From: PNKC01 sp039917655
GTDB taxonomy: Bacteria > Chloroflexota > Dehalococcoidia > Tepidiformales > Tepidiformaceae
Direction of reading: 5' to 3'
Length of the DNA: 12,894 nt
Assembly (NCBI GenBank): GCA_039917655.1
Contig: JBDSJC010000084.1
Coordinates: forward strand, 1-12,894
How positions within the stretch are numbered: the first letter of the stretch is position 1; each line of letters begins with the position of its first letter. Below are positions 8,099 to 12,894 of this stretch, piece after piece. The notes below the pieces were generated by a model that was not told the DNA's origin, made no database searches, and worked only from the letters and a program-made list of their open reading frames with translations. The position numbers and the translations under genes are program-made.

Positions 8099-8127
8099 AT
8101 TTTAGCGAGAATTGTTCGCTTTGTCGA
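8099..8127 (-). promoter_or_regulatory. Promoter of the ArsR-rhodanese gene, apparently leaderless
   Basis: On the minus strand, TCGACA (8127-8122, 5/6 match to TTGACA) and TAAAAT (8104-8099, 5/6 match to TATAAT) are separated by 17 nt. The ATG begins at 8092, so transcription should start at or within a base of the start codon. No Shine-Dalgarno fits in the remaining space. The -35 lies in the left end of the inverted repeat. Confidence 0.6.
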
Positions 8128-8155
8128 TTGTTCAAGATATCTATTGACAAATCGA
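8124..8155. promoter_or_regulatory. Candidate ArsR operator, 32-bp imperfect inverted repeat
   Basis: TCGATT (8124-8129) pairs with AATCGA (8150-8155), and TCAA (8132-8135) pairs with TTGA (8144-8147), all about the single centre 8139.5. It is the most AT-rich patch of the divergent intergenic space. It overlaps the -35 of the leftward ArsR promoter and the TTGACA of the rightward operon promoter, so one bound dimer could shut both. Assignment to the adjacent ArsR protein is inference from position and symmetry. Confidence 0.6.
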
Positions 8156-8172
8156 GAATGAAAGCCCAGACT
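8144..8172 (+). promoter_or_regulatory. Candidate promoter of the rhodanese/MFS/MBL/selenoprotein operon
   Basis: TTGACA (8144-8149) is a perfect -35 hexamer inside the right arm of the inverted repeat. At 17-nt spacing the -10 position reads CAGACT (8167-8172), which keeps only three of six consensus bases. An activator, an alternative sigma factor or a different -10 is therefore possible. The first downstream start codon is GTG at 8204. Confidence 0.4.
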
Positions 8173-8203
8173 CTGCGACGACGTAGCCAGTGAGGAAGAA
8201 ACA

Positions 8204-8425
8204 GTGGCAGCAGTGGCCGGGACCGTTCGGAAGCGTTTGGAAGCGCGAGGAGCTGTTGGTGTCGGCGACCGTGCCCTTGCCGACATTCAAGGCGGACCGC
8301 GATTCACTCCCGCTCTCTGTGCCAACGGAGTGGTTGTCGGCACAGCAGCAACATGCAGTGTGCGAGGCGGGATGAGCGCATGGCTCAAGCGCGACTTGCC
8401 AATCGAGTCGGGCGCCGAGCGATGA
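8204..8425 (+). CDS. Small rhodanese-like protein or rhodanese remnant
   Basis: This 73-codon frame is not a complete rhodanese. Its C-terminal part LCANGVVVGTAA (Cys39) followed by VRGGMSAWLKRDLPIE resembles the catalytic loop and last helix of rhodaneses (YCxxGxRSxxAA...LRGGMxAWxxAGLPVE). About ten residues between them and the N-terminal DVRxxxEFxxGHIPGA strand are missing. The GTG start has a good ribosome binding site (AGGAA at 8193-8197, 6 nt away), and the stop overlaps the MFS start as ATGA. Both suggest it is still translated, perhaps mainly to couple translation of the transporter. Alternatives are a degraded first rhodanese gene of the operon or a new short protein. Confidence 0.5.
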   Translation: MAAVAGTVRKRLEARGAVGVGDRALADIQGGPRFTPALCANGVVVGTAATCSVRGGMSAWLKRDLPIESGAER

Positions 8426-9702
8426 GCGCAGCTGGGGCAGCGGCAGACCATCCCGGCGGGATCTCGGGGGTAAGGTTGGGCCTGCGCGCCAATTGGCGGC
8501 AGTTCGCGCTGCTCGTGGCCATCAACGCCTTCGTCGGCGGGATGGTAGGACTGGAGCGGTCGGTGCTGCCGCTTCTCGCCAAAGACGAGTTCGGCATCGC
8601 CTCGAAGACCGTGGCCGTGTCGTTCATCGCGACCTTCGGGCTGGCCAAGGCCGTCACCAACCTCTACGCCGGGAGCCTTTCGGAACGGTTCACGCGCCGG
8701 CGCGTACTGATCGCCGGCTGGCTGTTTGCCGTGCCAGTACCGTTCATCATCATCTTCGCCCCGTCCTGGGGGTGGGTGGTCGCTGCAAATGCACTGTTGG
8801 GCGTCAACCAGGGGCTGGCGTGGTCGATGACGGTCAACATGAAGATCGACCTCGCGGGGCCGCGGAGGCGTGGACTGGCGCTGGGGCTCAACGAAGCCGC
8901 AGGCTACCTGTCGGTTGCCGCCGCTGCCTTCCTCGCAGGGGTCATCGCCGAATCGCAAGGCCTGCGCCCCGAGCCGTTCTACCTGGGGATCGTCTTTGCC
9001 GCCTTCGGGCTGGGTTTGAGCAGCCTTTTCGTGCGCGACACCGCCCCGTTCCTGCGGGCCGAGAGCGCGGCGCACACGCGCACTGCCGGCCCAGCTCCTT
9101 CGCTTCGCCGAAGCTTCGCGGAGACCACGTGGCGGCGGCCATACCTCTTTGGGGCCAGCCAGGCCGGTTTCGCAAATAACTTCAACGATGGCCTCGCCTG
9201 GGGCATCTTCCCGCTCTTCTTTGTTAGCCATGGACTGAGCCTGGACCGCGTGGCGGCACTGTCCGCGGTCTACCCCCTCACCTGGGGTGGCCTGCAGCTG
9301 GTCACCGGTTGGGCGAGCGATTTCGCGGGCAGGACACCGTTGATCGTCGGCGGCATGCTCCTTCAGGGGCTCGCGCTCTCAGCTGTGGGAGTCGCCAATT
9401 CGTATTTGTCCTGGCTCCTCTCCGTCGCCGCTTTGGGACTGGGGACGGCGATGGTTTACCCGACGCTGCTCGCCGCTATCGGTGACGCGGTCCATCCGCT
9501 CGAGCGTGCAACGACGATCGGCGTGTACCGCTTCTGGCGGGACTGTGGAGCAATGGCCGGCGCGCTGGTCGGCGGCGCCCTTGCCGACATCCTGGGCTTT
9601 GGCCCGGCAATTCAGATCGTGGCCGCGCTGACGGCCCTGTCAGGTATCGTTGCCGCAATTACAATGCGCCGCGGAGTTTCCGCGGCTGAGGTGAGTTCAT
9701 GA
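8422..9702 (+). CDS. MFS transporter
   Basis: The protein is 426 residues from the ATG at 8422. An upstream in-frame ATG (8353) would add 23 polar residues, and the 8422 start is preferred because it forms an ATGA overlap with the preceding small ORF. It has about twelve hydrophobic segments and two copies of the MFS loop motif: GSLSERFTRRRVLIAG after the second helix, and GWASDFAGRTPLIVGG in the second half. The substrate cannot be told from sequence. It sits between rhodanese-type proteins under an ArsR-rhodanese regulator, so export or import of a sulfur, selenium or metalloid compound, or of its methylated product, is a reasonable inference. The stop overlaps the next start as ATGA (9699-9702). 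Confidence 0.9.
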   Translation: MSAAGAAADHPGGISGVRLGLRANWRQFALLVAINAFVGGMVGLERSVLPLLAKDEFGIASKTVAVSFIATFGLAKAVTNLYAGSLSERFTRRRVLIAGWLFAVPVPFIIIFAPSWGWVVAANALLGVNQGLAWSMTVNMKIDLAGPRRRGLALGLNEAAGYLSVAAAAFLAGVIAESQGLRPEPFYLGIVFAAFGLGLSSLFVRDTAPFLRAESAAHTRTAGPAPSLRRSFAETTWRRPYLFGASQAGFANNFNDGLAWGIFPLFFVSHGLSLDRVAALSAVYPLTWGGLQLVTGWASDFAGRTPLIVGGMLLQGLALSAVGVANSYLSWLLSVAALGLGTAMVYPTLLAAIGDAVHPLERATTIGVYRFWRDCGAMAGALVGGALADILGFGPAIQIVAALTALSGIVAAITMRRGVSAAEVSS

Positions 9703-11057
9703 ACATCGTCCCGTTCGTCCACGAAGGGTTGGGCAACAGCTCTTACCTGGTTGGCCTCGGCAACGGTGAGGCTGGGCTCATCGACCCCGACCGGAGTGTC
9801 CGCCGCTATCTTCAGGCGGCAGAAGCGAAAGCCTGGAAGATCACACACGTCTTCGAGACGCACTTGCACGCCGACTTCGTCTCCGGAGCGCTGGAGATCC
9901 GGGCAGCGACAGGCGCCGAGCTCTTCGTGCCAGCCGGAGCAGAGGCTCATTTTCCTCACCGCCCCCTTGGCGCCGGCGACGAGATCCCGCTGGCGGGCGC
10001 TACCATGACCACCGTCGCGAGCCCCGGCCACACTCCCGAGCATTCAAGCTACGTCATGCGCAGGGACGGCCACCCGCCGGCCCTGTTCAGTGGGGGTTCC
10101 CTTCTCGTGGGTGGCGCAGCCCGGACGGACCTCATAACGCCGGAAATGACTGATACCCTCACGCGCGCCCAGTTCCACACAATCCAGAGCGCCTTCCAGG
10201 ACCTCCCCGACGAGACCGTCCTTCTGCCCACCCATGGCGGAGGCTCGTTCTGCTCGGCCGGAGCCAGCGGTGAACGCACATCGACACTCGGTTTTGAGCG
10301 TCGAACCAACGAGCTTCTCCGCAAGCAGAGCGAGGACGCGTTCGCGAGATGGTTCCCAACGACGTTTCCGGCGGCGCCGAGCTACTTCTTCCGCTTGAGG
10401 CCGGTCAATCAGCATGGCGCGAGGTTGCGGGCGACCATCCCACCGCCGCCGAGACTGTCAGCCGCCGATTTCGACCGGCTTCGCGGCGATGCACGCGTCA
10501 TTGATCTCCGGCCGCAAGCGGACTTCATGGCTGGACACGTCCCGGAGTCGATGAGCAACACATTCCGTGACTCGTTCGCGACCTGGCTCGGCTGGCTCGT
10601 TCCGGAGGACGTTCCCCTGCTCTTCGTGCTCGGCGACGAACCGCTCGAGCGCGTCCTGGATGAATGCCTGCTGGTCGGCTACGAGCGGTTCGCGGGTGTG
10701 CTCGACGGCGGCATGCGGGCGTGGTTCGAGGCTGGATTGCCGGTCGTGAGGGCCCAACTGGCGGACACCGGCGAGGTCCGCTCTCTCGCCTCGGGAGCGG
10801 CGGTCCTGGTGGATGTGCGCGAGCGAAACGAGTTCGAGGAAGGCCACATCGCTGGTTCGCTCCACATCCCGCTCGGCGAGCTGGAACGGCGCTCGGCGGA
10901 GATCCCCAGGGGCCGTCCGGTCGTCACGTATTGCGGCCATGGGGAGCGCGCCGCAACCGGACTGTCGCTTCTCGAACGGCTGGGGTTTGCCCCTCTTACC
11001 AATTTGAATGGCGGCATTGAGGCCTGGGAAGCGGCGGGATACGAGGTGGCGCGATGA
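9699..11057 (+). CDS. MBL-fold protein with two rhodanese domains (persulfide dioxygenase/CstB-like)
   Basis: Residues 1-210 form an MBL domain of the persulfide-dioxygenase type: ETHLHADFVSG (His55, His57, Asp59), SPGHTPEHSS (His111) and LPTHGGGSFCSAG (His179). In ETHE1-type enzymes the iron ligands are two His and the Asp of FTGDALL. Here the aligned motif is FSGGSLLVGG, with Gly133 in place of that Asp, so iron binding or activity may differ. Residues about 255-350 are a rhodanese domain without catalytic cysteine (LLFVLGDEP where the loop should be). Residues about 360-450 are an active-looking rhodanese with DVRERNEFEEGHIAGS and Cys412 in TYCGHGERAA. CstB-like proteins of this layout act on persulfides. 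The start is fixed by the ATGA overlap with the transporter, and the stop overlaps another ATG. Confidence 0.9.
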   Translation: MNIVPFVHEGLGNSSYLVGLGNGEAGLIDPDRSVRRYLQAAEAKAWKITHVFETHLHADFVSGALEIRAATGAELFVPAGAEAHFPHRPLGAGDEIPLAGATMTTVASPGHTPEHSSYVMRRDGHPPALFSGGSLLVGGAARTDLITPEMTDTLTRAQFHTIQSAFQDLPDETVLLPTHGGGSFCSAGASGERTSTLGFERRTNELLRKQSEDAFARWFPTTFPAAPSYFFRLRPVNQHGARLRATIPPPPRLSAADFDRLRGDARVIDLRPQADFMAGHVPESMSNTFRDSFATWLGWLVPEDVPLLFVLGDEPLERVLDECLLVGYERFAGVLDGGMRAWFEAGLPVVRAQLADTGEVRSLASGAAVLVDVRERNEFEEGHIAGSLHIPLGELERRSAEIPRGRPVVTYCGHGERAATGLSLLERLGFAPLTNLNGGIEAWEAAGYEVAR

Positions 11058-11182
11058 CGGATCAGATGGTGGGTCAAGGCCGGGAAGCGGACACCGTTGC
11101 CGCCAACGGAGACCGTGGTACTTGGGGAACGCCAGGTCGGCATGCGCGGCCAGGGAAGGAGGCAGACTCCGTGCGAACCTAA
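11054..11182 (+). CDS. Short 42-residue ORF of unknown function, ATGA-coupled
   Basis: The ATG at 11054 overlaps the stop of the MBL-rhodanese gene as ATGA, the same junction used at the two previous gene boundaries. The frame runs 42 codons to TAA (11180-11182). The product (MTDQMVGQGREADTV...) is hydrophilic, contains no cysteine and matches no family I know. It may be a real small protein or a chance frame using the coupled start. Nothing else occupies the 173 nt before the DsrE gene. Confidence 0.3.
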   Translation: MTDQMVGQGREADTVAANGDRGTWGTPGRHARPGKEADSVRT

Positions 11183-11230
11183 TCTCGACCGCATTATCCA
11201 CGCCAATCCGCATAGAACTGGAGAACCCCT

Positions 11231-11593
11231 GTGACCACGATGCTCTACGTCGGGACGCATGGTCCCGACGATCCCACCCGTGCAACCTTCCCCTTTCACT
11301 TCGCGAACGGCGCGCTGGAGGCGGGCTTCACCGCAAAAATCCTGCTCGTCGGCGATGCCGCACTCCTTATGAAGGAGGGCATAGCCAACGCTATCCAGGG
11401 AGTCGCTGTCCCAAAACTCACCGAGCTGATGCAGAAGGTGGTCGCCGGCGGCGCCGAGGTACATGTCTGAGGAGGCTGCGCCGTCGCCCGTGGGGTGACT
11501 GAAGCCGATCTGCTCCCGTACAAGGCCGAATTCGGCAACCCGAAGGCTGCCGCCGAAGAGATGGCGATGGCGGACCGCGTCATCACATTCTGA
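11231..11593 (+). CDS. DsrE-family protein, probable selenoprotein (UGA codon 80 = Sec)
   Basis: Reading from GTG 11231 (GGAGA 6 nt upstream) gives a DsrE/DsrF-like fold protein beginning MTTMLYVGTHGPDDPTRAT. The frame meets TGA at 11468-11470 (codon 80). It then continues without a shift as GGCAVARGVTEADLLPYK to ITF and a second TGA at 11591-11593, for 120 residues. The complete length and the tail are what this family has, where the usual motif is V-C-G-x-C-A-x-A-R-G-V-T-E-A-D. The TGA replaces the first Cys, giving U80-G-G-C83, a UxxC redox motif. A stem-loop with SECIS geometry follows. DsrE proteins carry or relay persulfide sulfur on cysteine, so Sec would sit at the working residue. 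The second stop is fused to the ribosome binding site of the methyltransferase. Standard annotation would stop at codon 80. Confidence 0.88.
11474..11506 (+). promoter_or_regulatory. Candidate bacterial SECIS element in the DsrE gene
   Basis: The core hairpin GTCGCCC (11483-11489) / GGGTGAC (11493-11499) has seven continuous pairs including one G-U, closed by loop GTG. An outer helix GGCT (11474-11477) / AGCC (11503-11506) extends it across an internal loop. The apical loop starts 19 nt after the TGA and has G as its first base. Bacterial SECIS elements lie within the coding region just after UGA, with a G-containing loop roughly 16-37 nt away, and bind SelB. The geometry fits. Function is inferred. 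Confidence 0.7.
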
Positions 11594-11603
11594 GGAGGAC
11601 AAC

Positions 11604-12386
11604 ATGAGCACCCAGATAGGTGTCGCCGTAGTCGATCGCGAAGAGTTGCGTGCCCGCATCTCCGCGAAATACCGGGATGTGGCGGTCAATCCAGCGTTGG
11701 GGTTCCACTTCCACACGGGAGAACCGCTGGCCAGGATGCTGGGCTACGCGGACGAGGTAGTGCGGACGCTTCCACCGGGCACGGTCGCCTCTTTCGCCGG
11801 GATGGGGAACCCTTTCCTATTCGGCGACCTCCAGCACGGGGAGATCGTGGTCGATCTCGGGTGCGGGGCTGGCTTCGATACGTTGATCGCCGCCCAGCAG
11901 GTTGGCGGATCGGGCCGGGTTATCGCCGTGGACATGACTGCGGAGATGCGAGAGAAGGCCGCCGCCGGCGTCCGCCAGATGGGTCTGACGAACGTCGATA
12001 TCCGGGAGGGCTACGCGGAAAGCCTTCCGGTTGATGACAACGCCGCGGACGTCGTTATCAGCAACGGCGTGATCAACCTCTGTCCGGACAAGCAGGCGGT
12101 CTTCCGCGAGATGTTCCGTGTCTTGAAACCTGGTGGCCGGCTACAGGTGGGCGACATCCTCGTCCATCGGGAGGTCCCGCAAGAGGCGAAGGACGACATC
12201 GATCTCTGGAGTGGCTGAATTGCCGGTGCTCTGCTGGATGCAGAGTGGCGGCAGATCCTCGCACTCGTGGGCTTCGTGGATGTGGTCATGTCGAACGAGG
12301 TCGATGTGTTCTCTGGCAGCAAGCACGAGTCAGACGCAAAGGAGTTCGAGACACGCGGCGTCACCGTTTTCGCTCGCAAGCCATGA
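11604..12386 (+). CDS. ArsM-like SAM-dependent methyltransferase, probable selenoprotein (UGA codon 205 = Sec)
   Basis: ATG 11604 follows GAGGAGG by a standard spacing. The class I SAM-methyltransferase core shows FAGMGNP (65-70), VVDLGCGAGFDTLIAA (82-97), VDMTAEM (109-115), ISNGVINLCPDK (152-163) and FRVLKPGGRLQVGDI (171-185), as in arsenite methyltransferases. TGA at 12216-12218 (codon 205) follows DIDLWSG. The same frame continues IAGALLDAEWRQILALVGF to TRGVTVFARKP and stops at 12384-12386, 260 residues in all. Family members have W-x-G-C-I-A-G-A-L here, so the TGA replaces the conserved Cys corresponding to the arsenic-binding Cys206 of human AS3MT. The partner Cys of the SNCV motif is Gly154 here, while Cys160 lies in NLCPDK. 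The substrate could be arsenite, but selenium, tellurium or another soft nucleophile is possible. A SECIS-like hairpin follows the TGA. Confidence 0.88.
12222..12252 (+). promoter_or_regulatory. Candidate bacterial SECIS element in the methyltransferase gene
   Basis: The upper stem CTCTGC (12229-12234) / GCAGAG (12240-12245) is perfect and closed by loop TGGAT. A lower stem GCCG (12222-12225) / CGGC (12249-12252) stacks below a symmetric 3-by-3 internal loop. The apical loop begins 16 nt after the TGA and has G at its second position, which fits the known bacterial SECIS pattern. The structure lies wholly in the coding sequence right after UGA. Confidence 0.75.
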
Positions 12387-12387
12387 T

Positions 12388-12459
12388 CCCCGCTCAGAGC
12401 GCCGGTTTGCGAGAGGCTTTTACCGCGTTGTGGTCCCGGGCGCCGGGCGCGCAGCGGGG
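12388..12459. terminator. Convergent intergenic inverted repeats, possible bidirectional terminator
   Basis: The 74-nt gap between the methyltransferase stop and the cupredoxin stop is framed by a 7-bp perfect inverted repeat, CCCCGCT (12388-12394) / AGCGGGG (12453-12459). Inside lies a GC-rich hairpin CCCGG (12435-12439) / CCGGG (12443-12447) with a 3-nt loop. No T tract follows on either strand, so intrinsic termination is uncertain. Confidence 0.35.
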
Positions 12460-12460
12460 C

Positions 12461-12894
12461 TCACTGCACCGCGAGCCGTGCCTTCATGTTCGGATGAACG
12501 CTGCAGTAGTAGTCGAACGTACCCCTGCTCCCGAAGGTCACTGTCTTGCTCTCACCCTTCGCCAGTACTCCCGTGTCCCAGGCGCCGCCTGAATCGGTGG
12601 CGGAGTGGGGGGCGCTGTCCCGGTTGATCCAGGTCACCTTGCCGCCCACCGGTATCTGGAGGTTGCCGGGAGCGTAGGCGAAGTTCTCGATGGCGATCGT
12701 TTCGGCCAGGGCGCCCTGCCGTGCCGCATCGCCGGACGAGTTGCGTCCGCCGCCCATCATCCCGCCCATGTGGCCGCCGCCCATTGTCCAGTTGAAGTCC
12801 GAGGACGATGCCACCCACGCGAAAGCGCCGAAGGCCGCCGTCAGCAGGCTGGCGAGGCCAACCGCGAGGAGGAACGCGGGCAACCGTGATGGCC
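12461..12894 (-). CDS. Membrane-anchored cupredoxin (plastocyanin/halocyanin-like), 5' partial
   Basis: The frame is open to the right edge and no ribosome binding site precedes the first TTG (12883), so the true start probably lies outside. Numbered from that TTG, residues 3-25 are a hydrophobic signal or membrane anchor, then a Met/Gly/His-rich stretch (MGGGHMGGMMGGG, 34-46), then a cupredoxin domain (60-140). The type 1 copper ligands are all visible: His93 in APHSATD, and Cys127, His130 and Met133 in YYCSVHPNM. It is probably an extracytoplasmic copper electron carrier or copper-binding protein, and the Met-rich linker could also bind copper. It is convergent with the selenoprotein operon and separated by only 74 nt, so co-regulation is not implied. 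Confidence 0.88.
   Translation of the reverse strand, partial: PSRLPAFLLAVGLASLLTAAFGAFAWVASSSDFNWTMGGGHMGGMMGGGRNSSGDAARQGALAETIAIENFAYAPGNLQIPVGGKVTWINRDSAPHSATDSGGAWDTGVLAKGESKTVTFGSRGTFDYYCSVHPNMKARLAVQ

Noticed and set aside
8287..9231. 314-codon minus-strand open frame
   Set aside because: It is antisense to the MFS transporter, with a low-complexity polar product and no motif.
10679..11716. 345-codon minus-strand open frame spanning the DsrE gene
   Set aside because: It is antisense to the MBL-rhodanese and DsrE genes, and its Ser/Arg-rich product matches nothing.
11468..12218. Frameshift or pseudogene explanation for the short DsrE and methyltransferase ORFs
   Set aside because: Both continue in the same frame after the single TGA with family-like tails and normal stops. 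No shift is needed, and both TGAs fall on conserved Cys columns.
1..12894. Genetic code with TGA = Trp or Gly
   Set aside because: TGA is the true stop of many genes here, for example at the ATGA overlaps 5696, 8422, 9699 and 11054, and of the DUF2156 and cupredoxin genes. Trp is encoded by TGG throughout.
1..12894. CRISPR array, insertion sequence or prophage
   Set aside because: There are no regularly spaced repeats, no transposase or integrase motifs and no terminal inverted repeats with target duplications.

Overview
The window is GC-rich bacterial DNA with closely packed genes, repeated ATGA stop/start overlaps, a tRNA gene with an encoded CCA end, and a mix of fatty-acid-type catabolic genes and thiol/sulfur-handling genes. 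This would suit a free-living bacterium of a group such as Chloroflexota, but no marker here fixes the phylum. I infer that it decodes selenocysteine (Sec), which would require selA/selB/selC/selD elsewhere in the genome.

Left part (1-3575, mostly + strand): the C-terminal half of a thiamine-diphosphate enzyme of the acetolactate synthase/acyl-CoA lyase type; a perfect palindrome; tRNA-Arg(UCU) on the minus strand; a LACTB2-like metallo-beta-lactamase-fold hydrolase; and an ACAD10/11-like acyl-CoA dehydrogenase. These look like ordinary catabolic genes.

Middle (3576-7417): a 417-nt convergent spacer holding a GATTCGC short repeat, then two minus-strand genes joined by an ATGA overlap. One is a YbhN/UPF0104-type flippase-like membrane protein, the other an MprF-type DUF2156 (GNAT-fold) membrane protein. 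Together they look like a split MprF. A 705-nt stretch upstream of them holds no gene I can recognise.

Right part (7418-12894): a divergent locus. An ArsR-type repressor fused to a rhodanese reads left from an apparently leaderless promoter. A 32-bp inverted repeat lies over the -35 elements of both divergent promoters. Reading right are a short rhodanese-like ORF, an MFS transporter, an MBL-fold protein with two rhodanese domains, and a 42-codon ORF, each joined to the next by ATGA. After them come a DsrE-family protein and an ArsM-like SAM methyltransferase.

The main discovery is that the last two genes each contain one in-frame TGA exactly where the family has a conserved cysteine. In DsrE, TGA codon 80 gives U-G-G-C. 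In the methyltransferase, TGA codon 205 gives S-G-U-I-A-G. In both cases the family-like C-terminus continues in the same frame to a proper stop, and a stem-loop of bacterial SECIS geometry follows the TGA. I read them as two adjacent selenoproteins in an ArsR/rhodanese-controlled thiol, persulfide or metalloid operon. A conventional annotation would show two truncated genes. A Met/Gly-rich membrane-anchored cupredoxin gene converges on the operon at the right edge.
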